DNA from: Streptomyces sp. WMMB 322
GTDB lineage: Bacteria > Actinomycetota > Actinomycetes > Streptomycetales > Streptomycetaceae
DNA length: 64,000 nucleotides
Direction: 5' to 3'
Assembly (NCBI RefSeq): GCF_900090145.1
Contig: NZ_FMHI01000008.1
Coordinates: 202,778 to 266,777, forward strand
A program made the translations under genes and the position numbers. The notes below the pieces were generated by a model, which searched no databases, was not told the DNA's origin, and saw only the letters and a program-made list of their open reading frames with translations. Shown here piece after piece: positions 9,597 to 18,425 of the stretch; the stretch's first letter is position 1, and each line of letters begins with the position of its first letter.

Positions 9597-9980
9597 ATGA
9601 GACAAGAGCCTTTAGAAGAGCCGTTGCTGGACGACGACGCGGGACGGCTGGTCCGGCCGTACACCGTCAGCAATGGGCGTACGAAGCCCACTGCTCAGTT
9701 CGACCTTCTGACCATGGTGATGGCCACCGGCACCCGGCCGCAGAGCTACCTGGGCCCTGACCACAGCCATGTTCTGAAACTCTGCGGCGGTCCCGTCTCC
9801 GTCGCGGAGATCGCCGCACAGATAGCCCAGCCCGCAGTGGTCACCAAGGTGCTGCTGTCCGACCTCGTGGACTGCGGAGCCATCACTTCGCGTTCCCCGG
9901 GACGTGCGCCGCTGGGAAACGACCCGACCGATCGAGAATTGCTGGAGGCGGTGCTGGATGGGCTCCGTAGACGACTCTGA
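9597..9980 (+). CDS. DUF742 protein (CvnC type)
   Basis: This 127-residue DUF742 protein has the family hallmark VRPYTVSNGRTKP near the N-terminus, followed by a winged-helix-like SVAEIAAQIAQP segment. The latter suggests a DNA- or protein-binding fold, though no function is established for the family. It lies between the roadblock and GTPase genes and overlaps the GTPase start by 23 bp, so translation of the two is probably coupled. Confidence 0.9.
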   Translation: MRQEPLEEPLLDDDAGRLVRPYTVSNGRTKPTAQFDLLTMVMATGTRPQSYLGPDHSHVLKLCGGPVSVAEIAAQIAQPAVVTKVLLSDLVDCGAITSRSPGRAPLGNDPTDRELLEAVLDGLRRRL

Positions 9981-10563
9981 GGCGAGCCGTGCCGATCCGT
10001 TCCCTACCGCGCTGAAGATCCTTGTGGCCGGCGGTTTCGGCGTCGGCAAGACGACGTTCGTCGGCGCGGTGAGCGAGATCGAGCCGCTCAGTACGGAAGA
10101 GCTGCTGACCCAGGTCAGCGCTCCGACCGACAGCCTGGAGGGCGTCGAGAACAAGTCCACCACCACCGTCGCCATGGATTTCGGGCGCCTCACCCTCAGC
10201 GCCTCACACGTGCTCTACCTCTTCGGCACGCCGGGCCAGGAGCGCTTCTGGTTCATGTGGAACGAACTGTCCGACGGCGCACTCGGGGCCGTGGTGCTCG
10301 CCGACACCAGAAGGCTCGAACACAGCTTCGCGGCCGTGGACTTCTTCGAGCGGCGAGGCATCAGCTTCATCGTCGCGGTCAACGAGTTCGAAAACTCCTA
10401 CCACTACGAGCCCGAGGAGGTGCGGGCCGCGATCGACCTCAAGCCCGACGTGCCGGTGGTGCTGTGCGACGCCCGGCAGGCCGCGTCCAGCACGCAGGTT
10501 CTCGTCTCTCTTGTCCAGCATCTGCTCAACACGAGGAGTTCCCATGGCACCGACACCGTATGA
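9958..10563 (+). CDS. Small Ras-like GTP-binding protein (CvnD type)
   Basis: This 201-residue GTPase has the P-loop GGFGVGKTT (residues 25-33), a switch-2 segment FGTPGQERF and a NEFE motif in the usual N/TKxD position. It is the regulated switch of the conservon; roadblock partners and the CvnA-like membrane protein probably set its nucleotide state. The ATG at 9958 has GGAGG upstream and gives the usual short N-terminus; longer in-frame starts lie inside the DUF742 gene. It overlaps the GAF gene by 20 bp. Confidence 0.92.
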   Translation: MGSVDDSEASRADPFPTALKILVAGGFGVGKTTFVGAVSEIEPLSTEELLTQVSAPTDSLEGVENKSTTTVAMDFGRLTLSASHVLYLFGTPGQERFWFMWNELSDGALGAVVLADTRRLEHSFAAVDFFERRGISFIVAVNEFENSYHYEPEEVRAAIDLKPDVPVVLCDARQAASSTQVLVSLVQHLLNTRSSHGTDTV

Positions 10564-11122
10564 CCCCACCAGCCACCTGCTGCTGACCCCCGAGGACGCC
10601 GAGGCCCCCAACAGGGTCGTGCGCCTGAGGGAGTTGGGCCTCGGGGAGTCTCCCGTCCCCGAGTTCGACGACTTCGCCCGCCATCTCGCGCGGGTCACCG
10701 GCGCGCCCTACGCGATGGTGAACTTCATCGACGAGGACAAGCAGTACTTCGCCGGTCTGTACGCGCCCGGGTCCGACCAGGCCGTCGAGCTGGACTCGTC
10801 CTCGAACGCGGGCGGTTCCGTCGGCCGTGTGATGGCACGCGACCACGGCTACTGCCCGCACGTGATCGTGCGGCGCAAGGCCCTGGTGCTGGAGGACGTG
10901 TGCGACTATCCGCGTTTCGCCGGCAACCCCGTCGTCGACGAGATCGGTATCCGCTCCTACCTCGGGGCTCCGCTCATAGACCGGACCGGCATGGCTCTCG
11001 GCACGGTGTGCGTCGTCGACCAGGAGCCGCGGCCGTGGGGGCGCCAGGGGCTGGAGACCATCAAGTCGATGGCGGCGGACCTCGTGGAGCAGATCCACCG
11101 GCGCGAGCACCAGGGGCCCTGA
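10544..11122 (+). CDS. GAF domain protein, fifth conservon gene
   Basis: This 192-residue protein is almost entirely one GAF domain (about residues 30-185). Visible elements are the YAMVNFIDEDKQYFAG strand, PHVIVRRKALVLEDV, GIRSYLGAPLIDRTG and LGTVCVVD. The ligand is unknown. It starts inside the GTPase gene (20-bp overlap) with GAGGAG as ribosome site, so it is translated with the conservon and may serve as effector or extra sensor. Downstream, a convergent acyl-CoA dehydrogenase begins 71 bp away. Confidence 0.88.
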   Translation: MAPTPYDPTSHLLLTPEDAEAPNRVVRLRELGLGESPVPEFDDFARHLARVTGAPYAMVNFIDEDKQYFAGLYAPGSDQAVELDSSSNAGGSVGRVMARDHGYCPHVIVRRKALVLEDVCDYPRFAGNPVVDEIGIRSYLGAPLIDRTGMALGTVCVVDQEPRPWGRQGLETIKSMAADLVEQIHRREHQGP

Positions 11123-11193
11123 ACCCCGTCCCGGCAGGGGGCCGGGTTCGGGCCCCGGGCCCGGCGGACCTCAGGGACGCTGTTTGTGCTCCG

Positions 11194-12396
11194 TCAGCGG
11201 ACGGGTTCGGGCTCGCGCCGCACGAGTTCGCTCAGTCGCTGGGACCAGGAGCCCTTGGCCGTGCCGAGGGCGATCTCGCCCAGGCGCAGCCGCTGGATGT
11301 CCGAGGTGCCGGCGGGAGCGAAGATGTGGTGTGCGTCGCGCAGATAGCGTTCGACCGGGCGGTCGGTGAAGAGCCCGCACGCAGCGTGGATCTCCATGGC
11401 GTCACGCGCCGAGTCCAGGGCGCTCTCCACGTTCACCAGCTTGGCGTTCATCAACTCCGCGTCGCACGGATGCCCTTGGTCGAGCAGGTGCACGGCGTGG
11501 TAGGCGGCGAGGCGTGACGTCATCAGCCGCGACTGCATCTGGCCGAGCTTGAGCTTGATGGAGCCGAGCTCGCCGAGTGGTGCGCCGTAGCGCTGCCGCT
11601 CGGCGCAGAAAGCGGACGTCTCGTCGAGGATTGCCTGGTGGATGCCGAGGGAGACGGCGGTGAGGTTCGCGCGCCCGTACAGAATGCTGGAGGAGTAGGC
11701 GACGGCGAGCCCGTCACCCTCCTCGCCGAGCCGGTTGGCGGCCGGCACGCGGCAGTTGTCGAAGATGAGCTCGCCGAAGCTGAAGCCGTGCAGGCCCATG
11801 GCGGGGCGCTGACGGCCGAGCGAGAAGCCGGGGGCGTCTGCCTCCACGAGGAAGGCGGTGAGGCCGCCGGAGCCCTCTCCGGTGCGGGCCACTACGCCGT
11901 GCAGGTCGCCCACGTGGGAGTTCCCGACGTAGACCTTGCTGCCGTTGAGGATGTAGTCGTCTCCGTCACGTACGGCGGAGGACGACATTCCGAGGACGTG
12001 GCCCCCGGACTCGGGTTCTGTCACGGCTATGGTCGGGAGGCAGTCGCCCGAGGCAATTGCCGGTAGCCAGGTCTTCTTTTGCTCCTCGTTGCCGAAGTGA
12101 AGGATCTTGGCCACACCGAGCTGTGAGGCCTGCACCATGGCGCCCATCGCGCCGCTCACCCTGGCCAGTTCCTCGATCACCACCGTCTTGCCGAGGTGAC
12201 CCACGCCCATGCCTCCGTATCCGGGTGGCACGGTGGCGCCGATCCACCCCTGACGGGCGATCAGACGGGAGAGCCCGACGGATGCGGCACGGGCCTCCTC
12301 CATCTCGGCTATTCGGGGCTTGACCTCGGTCTCAGCGAACTCCCGGACCGACTTTCGCAGTTCCTCGTGGTGATGGTCCGTGAAGTAGCGTTGCAT
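11194..12396 (-). CDS. Acyl-CoA dehydrogenase family protein lacking the usual catalytic Glu
   Basis: The 400-residue flavoprotein has the ACAD fold: AVTEPESGG for flavin contact, RQRYGAPLGELGSIK, the ...AACGLF segment and C-terminal GTSDIQRLRLGE. In ordinary enzymes a catalytic Glu sits just before GTS (YEGTS) or, in the isovaleryl type, before the Arg of helix G (LERL). Here those positions read PAGTSD and LYGRAN. It may be an FkbI-like or other non-beta-oxidation member. The start ATG at 12396 was chosen for GAGAAGGG upstream and the family-like QRYFTDHHHEELR opening. It is monocistronic. Confidence 0.85.
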   Translation of the reverse strand: MQRYFTDHHHEELRKSVREFAETEVKPRIAEMEEARAASVGLSRLIARQGWIGATVPPGYGGMGVGHLGKTVVIEELARVSGAMGAMVQASQLGVAKILHFGNEEQKKTWLPAIASGDCLPTIAVTEPESGGHVLGMSSSAVRDGDDYILNGSKVYVGNSHVGDLHGVVARTGEGSGGLTAFLVEADAPGFSLGRQRPAMGLHGFSFGELIFDNCRVPAANRLGEEGDGLAVAYSSSILYGRANLTAVSLGIHQAILDETSAFCAERQRYGAPLGELGSIKLKLGQMQSRLMTSRLAAYHAVHLLDQGHPCDAELMNAKLVNVESALDSARDAMEIHAACGLFTDRPVERYLRDAHHIFAPAGTSDIQRLRLGEIALGTAKGSWSQRLSELVRREPEPVR

Positions 12397-13079
12397 GACG
12401 AGCCCTTCTCCGCGGGTGGCTCCGCTTCCGGTTGGGCGGAGGTCGTACATCGGCTTTGAACCCGCCCCTGGCATAGACCGTCCGCATTATGCTCCACTGT
12501 CGCACCGCCAGTTCAAGATCGTTCAGCCGGTTTGGCTGAAACCCTCCCTACTGCAACCTCAACTGGCTTGTGCAAAGGGGCGCATGGCACCGCTACAGGG
12601 GCGGTGCCTGTGGGGGCGCCCCACCAGCATTACCCACCGGCATAGCCTCGCTACCGCTTGCAGCGAGCAATTCCTGCCCAATGGCGGCAAGTCGACACCG
12701 AAGAAGACCGGTGAGGGTTCGCGAGGGTGCGCCGTCTATCGTTGAATTCTGTATGTTTTTGCTCCCATTTGAGCGTGTCTCATGGCAGCTCGGAGAGCGT
12801 CGGCGCGTTCCGGATCATGCGGCGCGTGCCGCACTCGCGCCATCGCGAGGGCCGTGAAGACGGCGCACGGGCCGACTGAGTGCGCTCGACCCGATGAGGG
12901 TGGCTTGAACTGCGCGATGAGTACGGCCAGTACGCCGTGAATGAGACACATGGCTCGGCGGCCGCAGTAGGCGCTCTCATCGCGGGGCGGTGACCTTCAC
13001 GACACACGAACCGCCGCGTACGGTTACCCTCTGCGAACCGGCCAGGCGGGCGGACCGGGCGAGCGAGGAGGCGGAGACC
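12397..13079. other. 683-bp intergenic region
   Basis: This region separates the divergent dehydrogenase and hydrolase genes. GC is locally lower around 12730-12780. A 71-codon minus-strand ORF at 12736-12951 has weak third-position GC bias and no family resemblance, so I do not call it a gene. No convincing terminator or RNA gene was seen. Confidence 0.45.
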
Positions 13080-14021
13080 GTGGGCGGCGTACGGCAGGAC
13101 CACACGACGGCAGCGGACGGAACCACGATCGCCACGTACACCTGGCTTCCCGACGATGCCGAGGGCGCGGGCAGGGTTCCGCGGGCCCTCGTGCAGATCG
13201 CGCACGGCGCGGCCGAACACGCCCAGCGCTACGACCGGTTCGCCCGGTTCCTCGGCCGCTTCGGCTACGCCGTCGTCGCCTCCGACCACCGCGGCCACGG
13301 AGCCACCGCCGAGTACACGGGCGGATACGGCGTGGTGGGGGAGAGCGGCTGGCGCGCGACCGTCGAGGACCTCAAGGCCGTCGGCGACCGTGTGCGGGCC
13401 GAACTGCCCGACGGCACGCCCTTCGTCTTCTTCGGGCACAGCATGGGCTCGCAACTGGCCCGCGACTACGTCCAGGAGTACGGGGAGGGGGTGGCCGGGC
13501 TCGTCCTCTCGGGCACCTTCCGCTCGCTGCCGGGCTGCGAGGCCGGCATGGCGATCCGTCAGCTCGAGCACGAGATCGACAAGGGCGGCCGTGACGCCGT
13601 CTCGGACTTCGTGCCCGATCTGTTCAGCTCGTTCAACGACCCGTACCCGCACCGCACCGGGTTCGAATGGCTCTCCCGCGACGAGGACGAAGTCGACGTC
13701 TATGCGGGCGACGAGCGCTGCGGGTTCGCCTTCAGCGCGGGACTTTCCCTGGACTGGGTGCTCGGCAGCCGCAAGATCAACGACCCGGCGCAGCTGGCAC
13801 GGATTCCGCGCGACCTTCCCGTGCACATCGCGGTCGGCGACCAGGACCCCTGCAACCAGGGCATGACCCTCGTCTACGAACTCCTCGAGGACTTCCGGTA
13901 CGTGGGGATGCGAGAGCTGGACTGGCGGGCGTACGCGGGCGCCCGGCACGAGATCCTCAACGAGACGAACCGCGACGAGGTCCACACCGACCTGCTGCAA
14001 TGGCTCGACGCGCACGTGTGA
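13080..14021 (+). CDS. Alpha/beta hydrolase, lysophospholipase-like (Hydrolase_4)
   Basis: This 313-residue hydrolase has the nucleophile elbow GHSMGS (Ser121). An oxyanion strand ALVQIAHGAAEHAQRY, the family's DHRGHG motif and a C-terminal GARHEILNE carrying the catalytic His complete the picture. These features match monoacylglycerol lipase/lysophospholipase-type cytoplasmic hydrolases; the real substrate is not determined. GTG 13080 is preferred over GTG 12990 because GAGGAGG lies 9 nt upstream and the residues before it look non-coding. The next gene follows after 34 bp, probably in one transcript. Confidence 0.85.
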   Translation: MGGVRQDHTTAADGTTIATYTWLPDDAEGAGRVPRALVQIAHGAAEHAQRYDRFARFLGRFGYAVVASDHRGHGATAEYTGGYGVVGESGWRATVEDLKAVGDRVRAELPDGTPFVFFGHSMGSQLARDYVQEYGEGVAGLVLSGTFRSLPGCEAGMAIRQLEHEIDKGGRDAVSDFVPDLFSSFNDPYPHRTGFEWLSRDEDEVDVYAGDERCGFAFSAGLSLDWVLGSRKINDPAQLARIPRDLPVHIAVGDQDPCNQGMTLVYELLEDFRYVGMRELDWRAYAGARHEILNETNRDEVHTDLLQWLDAHV

Positions 14022-14055
14022 GACGTGCGCGGGGCGACCGGAGGGAGCAGCAGAG

Positions 14056-14418
14056 GTGAACAACAGGGACGGGGAAAGACCAGGGGCGGCGGTATGCGCC
14101 GACGACGTCCGCGAAGCGGCGTTGTCGCTCCCCGAGGCGACGGAGAAGCTCGCCTGGGGACAGCCGACGTTCCGCGTCGCGGGCAGAATCTTCGCCTCGC
14201 TCGGCGACGACGACACGACGATCGGCGTGAAGTGCCCGAAGGAGGAGCGGGCCGAGCTGATCGCCGCCGAACCCGCGAAGTTCTTCGTCAAGCCGGGTCA
14301 CGACGACAACTACAGCTTCGTGCGGGTACGTCTGGAAGCACTCGAGGACGTGGACGAGCTCCGCGACATCCTCCTCGACTCCTGGCGGCAGGCGGCGCCC
14401 AAGAGGCTGCACGGCTGA
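14056..14418 (+). CDS. MmcQ/YjbR family DNA-binding-like protein
   Basis: This 120-residue MmcQ/YjbR protein shows ALSLPEATEKLAWGQPTFRVAGRIFASL and the FFVKPGH ending that define the CyaY-like fold. Members are often annotated as DNA-binding, but their role is not established. It starts at GTG 14056 after GAGGGAGC and probably forms a unit with the hydrolase. It converges on the GGDEF/EAL gene with 62 bp between. Confidence 0.85.
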   Translation: MNNRDGERPGAAVCADDVREAALSLPEATEKLAWGQPTFRVAGRIFASLGDDDTTIGVKCPKEERAELIAAEPAKFFVKPGHDDNYSFVRVRLEALEDVDELRDILLDSWRQAAPKRLHG

Positions 14419-14480
14419 ACTGCTGCACCACCGGACCCGCGGGCGCGAGCTGACGGGCCTCTCGCCGCCGAGGCCGCCCC

Positions 14481-16694
14481 TCAGGGAAGGGCCGCGAAGC
14501 CCTGCTGGAAGCTGGAGGGCGGCCCCGGACGTGCGTAGTACCAGCCCTGCGCGGTGTCGCAGCCGAGATCCCGCAGCTTCGAGGCCTGGTGCTCGGTCTC
14601 CACACCCTCCACGGTCACGGCCAGGCCCAGAGCGTGCGCGAGCGTGACGATTCCCTCGACGAAGGTGACGTCGGCCGGGTCCGCCGGGTGCTGCTGCAGT
14701 CCCCGGGTGAAGGAGCGGTCCAGTTTCAGCGTGGTGGCGGGCAGACGGCGCAGGTTGGCGAGGTTGGAGTAACCGGTGCCGAAGTCGTCGAGCGCGATCT
14801 CCACGCCGAGTTCGGCGAGCTGGCGCAGCGGCTTGAGCTCGTCCTCGTCGGCGCCGATCAGTGCGCTCTCCGTCACCTCCAGGCAGAGGGAGGAGGGCGC
14901 CATGCCGGCGGCCTCCAGCACCGCCACCGTGTCGGGCACCAGATCCGGGTGGTGCAGCTGCCGGGGGGAGAGGTTCACATTGACCCGCAGCGGCCTGCTG
15001 ACGTCGTCGCCCTTGCCCTTTGCCTTGCTCTTGCCGCCCTGCCCCTTCTTCCTGCCCGCGTTGCGCTCCTCGTGCCACGCGCACGCCTGCCGCACGGCCT
15101 GCTCCATCACCCAGCGCCCCAACGGGACGATGAGACCGGTGTGTTCGGCCAGCGGGATGAAGCGGTCCGGGCCCAGCAGCCCGTGCACCGGGTGCTTCCA
15201 GCGCACCAGTGCCTCGGCGCCGTCCACATGGCCGTCGCTCATTCGGATCAGCGGCTGGTACTCCAGGAAGAACTCGTCCCGCTCCAGCGCCGCCGGCAGA
15301 CGGTTGGTGAGGCTGTGCCGGTCTATGGCGCGCGCGTCCGAGTCGGGGTCGGCAAGCTCGTAGCGGTTGCCGCCGGCGTCCTTCGCGCGGTACATGGTGA
15401 TGTCGGCGCTGCGCATGACCTCTTCGGGGCGCAGCTCGCCGCTCGGCCCCTCGACGATGCCGATGCTCGCCCGTACGGACAGCTCACGTCCGTCGACGCC
15501 TATCGGCGTCGCGAGGGCCGCCAGCACCTGCCGGGCGAGCTCCGCGACCTCCTCGGGGCCGGACGGGTCGGTGACGAGCGCGGCGAACTCGTCGCCGCCT
15601 ATGCGTGCCACGAGGTGACCCGAGCCGGCCGTGCAGGACTGCAGCCGCTCCGCCACCGCGATCAGCAACTGGTCGCCCACGGCGTGTCCCAGGCTGTCGT
15701 TGACGGCCTTGAAACCGTCGATGTCGAGATAGCACAGCCCGAAGCGCTTCACGTCGCCGCTGGTCGAGAGCAGCCGGTCGAGCCGTTCCGCGAACAGGGT
15801 GCGGTTGGGCAGCCCCGTCAGCTCGTCGTGCGTCGCCTCGTAGCGCAGACGCAGATGCAGCAGCCGGCGCTCGGTGATGTCCTCCAGCAGCGCGAGCTGG
15901 TAGCGCGGTTCGCCGTCCGCGTCGCGCAGCAGCGAGACGGTGAGGTTGGTCCACAGGACCGTGCCGTCGGGCCGGTGGTACGGCTTCTCCACGCGGAAGT
16001 GGTCGCGCTCGCCCCGTACCAACTGCCGGTGCATGCGCCACACATGAGGAGCGTCGTCCGGGTGCACCCACTCGTTGACGTTCCGCCGCCGCATCTCCTC
16101 CTCGGAGCGGCCGAACATCCGGGCAAGCGCACCGTTGGCGTCCCGGATGCGCCCGTCCATGTCGGCGATGGAGATGCCGATGGTGGCGTCGTTGAAGACG
16201 GCGCGGAACCGGGTCTCGCTGGCGTGCAGCGCCTCCTCGACGGCGGTCTGGGCCGCAAGCGCCGCCCTGGAGAGGGACTCCTGCTCGCTGAGGGTGCGGT
16301 CGCGCAGGGCCTGGGTGAAACCTGCGGCGATGGCGTGCTGGAGGCGGGAGCAGCGGGAGCGCGCCTCGTCGACGTCGAGCGTGCTGTTCTCCGGGTCGCG
16401 CCCGTAGAGAACCAGATAGGCGTCGATGACGCCGAGCAGGTGCGGCAGAGCGTCCGGGCTGGTGAAGTGACCGTCTACGAGCGCGACGCCGACCTCACGG
16501 CCCACGGCGGGTGTGAAGGGCTGGGCGTGGAGCGCGTCACAGAGGCGCACGGCCAACGGGTGGAGGTAGTCCTCCAGTTCGGCACGCGTCATCGAGGTCT
16601 GCGTGACCGGGTAGACGGCGCGGCTCCAGATGGTCGCGAAGCGCCGTAGTCCGTCCTTCTCGAGCCCTTCGGACTCCTGCGGCCCTGGACTCAC
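14481..16694 (-). CDS. PAS-GGDEF-EAL cyclic-di-GMP protein
   Basis: This 737-residue cytoplasmic protein has four parts: a helical N-terminal region of about 160 residues, a PAS domain (FRAVFNDATIGISI..., about 185-310), a diguanylate cyclase domain and a phosphodiesterase domain. GGDEF is intact at 366-370, and EALVRW (494-499) and DDFGTGYSNL are intact in the EAL domain. Both activities are therefore possible. A Lys/Gly-rich insert of about 18 residues lies near 545-562 in the EAL domain. Architecture resembles RmdA/CdgF-type streptomycete regulators of development. The GTG start overlaps the stop of the upstream methyltransferase (GTGA). Confidence 0.92.
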   Translation of the reverse strand: MSPGPQESEGLEKDGLRRFATIWSRAVYPVTQTSMTRAELEDYLHPLAVRLCDALHAQPFTPAVGREVGVALVDGHFTSPDALPHLLGVIDAYLVLYGRDPENSTLDVDEARSRCSRLQHAIAAGFTQALRDRTLSEQESLSRAALAAQTAVEEALHASETRFRAVFNDATIGISIADMDGRIRDANGALARMFGRSEEEMRRRNVNEWVHPDDAPHVWRMHRQLVRGERDHFRVEKPYHRPDGTVLWTNLTVSLLRDADGEPRYQLALLEDITERRLLHLRLRYEATHDELTGLPNRTLFAERLDRLLSTSGDVKRFGLCYLDIDGFKAVNDSLGHAVGDQLLIAVAERLQSCTAGSGHLVARIGGDEFAALVTDPSGPEEVAELARQVLAALATPIGVDGRELSVRASIGIVEGPSGELRPEEVMRSADITMYRAKDAGGNRYELADPDSDARAIDRHSLTNRLPAALERDEFFLEYQPLIRMSDGHVDGAEALVRWKHPVHGLLGPDRFIPLAEHTGLIVPLGRWVMEQAVRQACAWHEERNAGRKKGQGGKSKAKGKGDDVSRPLRVNVNLSPRQLHHPDLVPDTVAVLEAAGMAPSSLCLEVTESALIGADEDELKPLRQLAELGVEIALDDFGTGYSNLANLRRLPATTLKLDRSFTRGLQQHPADPADVTFVEGIVTLAHALGLAVTVEGVETEHQASKLRDLGCDTAQGWYYARPGPPSSFQQGFAALP

Positions 16695-17560
16695 CCGATG
16701 CTTCCCGCCTTGCGGCCCACCCCTGCGTAGCCGCTGAGGAGGAGGGGATCCTCCGCTTCGGGCATGTCCTCGGGACGCCACCGGGGCAGCGGCACCAGCC
16801 CCGGTTCGACGAGTTCGAAGCCGTCGAAGAACTGCTTGATCTCCGTGCGGGTGCGGGTGATCAGCGGAGAGCTCGTCTGTCTGTAGACGTCGCGGACTCC
16901 CGAGCCGAGGGTGCGCATCGGGCCCTCGTCCGCCGAACTGTGCGACAGCACAAGAATACTGCCGGGTGCGAGCGCGTCCCTGATCTCACCGACGGTCTTC
17001 CAGGGCTCGTCCTTGTCCTCGACGAAGTGCAGCAGCGCGACGAGCAGCAGCGCGACGGGCCTCCCGAAGTCCAGGAGCCGTTCCGCTTCCGCACTGCCGA
17101 GGATGTCCTGCGGGGAGCGGAAGTCGGCCGAGACCACGTCCGCGAGGTCGTTGCCCTCCAGCACGGCGCGGCTGTGGGCGACCGCCACGGGGTCGTTGTC
17201 GACGTAGACGACGCGGGCGGAGGCGTCCGCGGACTGCGCGGCTTCGTGGACGTTGCCGAAGGTGGGAATGCCCGAGCCGATGTCCAGGAACTGGGTGACG
17301 CCCTCGCCGATCGCGTAGCGGACGGCGCGGCGCATGAAGGCACGATTCGCCTGCATGATTTTCGGCAGGCCCGGCCAGGCCGCGATGGCGCGTTTCGCCG
17401 CTTCCCTGTCCACCTCGAAGTTGTGCGAGCCGCCCAGGTAGTAGTCATACATTCTGGACACGCTCGGCACCGTCAGGTCTATGCCCTGAGGGGCCCAGGC
17501 AGGACGCTCCATCTGGGTCTCCAGCTCGTTCCACTCCACGGCCGATTGCCGCTGGGTCAT
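16691..17560 (-). CDS. SAV2177/DUF574 SAM-dependent methyltransferase
   Basis: The 289-residue protein belongs to the actinobacterial SAV2177 (DUF574) group: VPSVSRMYDYYLGG near the N-terminus, SAM motif FLDIGSGIPT, then VYVDNDPV and a C-terminal ARTRTE-like/FFDGFELVEPGL stretch. Substrates of this large family are unknown. The stop overlaps the start of the PAS-GGDEF-EAL gene by four bases, which implies co-translation. ATG 17560 is kept, but an ATG at 17512 has a better GGAG site and would remove 16 residues. Confidence 0.88.
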   Translation of the reverse strand: MTQRQSAVEWNELETQMERPAWAPQGIDLTVPSVSRMYDYYLGGSHNFEVDREAAKRAIAAWPGLPKIMQANRAFMRRAVRYAIGEGVTQFLDIGSGIPTFGNVHEAAQSADASARVVYVDNDPVAVAHSRAVLEGNDLADVVSADFRSPQDILGSAEAERLLDFGRPVALLLVALLHFVEDKDEPWKTVGEIRDALAPGSILVLSHSSADEGPMRTLGSGVRDVYRQTSSPLITRTRTEIKQFFDGFELVEPGLVPLPRWRPEDMPEAEDPLLLSGYAGVGRKAGSIG

Positions 17561-18101
17561 GAGGCTACTGACAGGTGCCGGGCAGTTGGAAGGAATCGGG
17601 AACTCTACGGCTTGATCTTGTCCGCTGGTACGGGAGTTTCCGGGGCATAGCACCCCGGCAAGTTACTCCCGGCCGCATGAGGGCCCCGAGAACGGGACGA
17701 ACTGACCCGCCCCGCACCTGTGTTGGCTTCCGGTTCACCCGGCGGCGCCGGACGCGTCGCACGGATGCATGGCACCGTAACCCGCTTCGGCGTGCGGGCA
17801 CCCGGGAAGCACGCACCTGCTCGGGTCGAATGCCGTACGGGGCGTTGCGTTCGGCATGCCGGTACCGCGCCCTGACCGGAGCGTGTGCCAACCCGGCGCC
17901 TGCCCAGGGCTGTTGAGGGCGCCCGCATCCGGGTCCTGGAGCCGGGCACCGAATCCTTCGCGGCCGGGGGTGGGATCGCGTCACCGATGCGGGGAGCGCC
18001 GTACCGGTGGTGCGCCGTTTCCGGGGCGGCAGCGAGGGCAACCCGGCCCGGACGCGGCGGGCCCGCCCGGCTCGCCGCAGACTGCTGAAGGGAGACCGGT
18101 C
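17561..18101. other. 541-bp intergenic region
   Basis: This gap separates the divergent methyltransferase and DUF2180 genes. Several long frames are open only because GC is high; none shows a recognisable family, a plausible start site and normal codon bias together. It presumably contains both promoters. Confidence 0.45.
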
Positions 18102-18302
18102 ATGAACTGCTACGACTGCCGGGCACTGCAGGAGAACACCGTCGCGGTGGCCGTGTGCGGCCGCTGCGGTGCGGGTCTGTGCATGGACCACGCACACGTG
18201 GCGCCGCAGACCGTGCACGAGGCGGCCGGCACGGGCACGTACACGCATACGCCGAATGCCAGGCGTCTCACCTGCGGTGTGTGCCACGAGGCCGAGGTCT
18301 GA
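18102..18302 (+). CDS. DUF2180 small zinc-ribbon-like protein
   Basis: This 66-residue protein carries Cys/His pairs spaced like a zinc-binding finger: CYDC (3-6), CGRCGAGLC, a following His-rich stretch (DHAHV) and a final CGVCH. This matches the DUF2180 family found in streptomycetes. Zinc binding is inferred from spacing and the function is unknown. The ATG follows AAGGGAGACC. It begins a run of three small same-strand genes. Confidence 0.75.
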   Translation: MNCYDCRALQENTVAVAVCGRCGAGLCMDHAHVAPQTVHEAAGTGTYTHTPNARRLTCGVCHEAEV

Positions 18303-18425
18303 GCGGAGCCCGGAGCCCGGGGCCCCGGAGCCGGGCCCCGGGGGTGACCGGCGGCCGTGCCTCCCGCGGGCGCTGTGGAGGACACTGGAAGTGGAACCAT
18401 CCCGGAACGGGAAGAGGCGAGAGAG

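Noticed and set aside
12736..12951. 71-codon minus-strand ORF in the gap before the hydrolase
   Set aside because: Third-position GC is far below that of neighbouring genes, there is no ribosome site and no recognisable family.
17856..18101. Upstream extension of the DUF2180 ORF
   Set aside because: The family starts at the Met-Asn-Cys-Tyr-Asp-Cys segment, and the extension is Pro/Arg-rich with no ribosome site.
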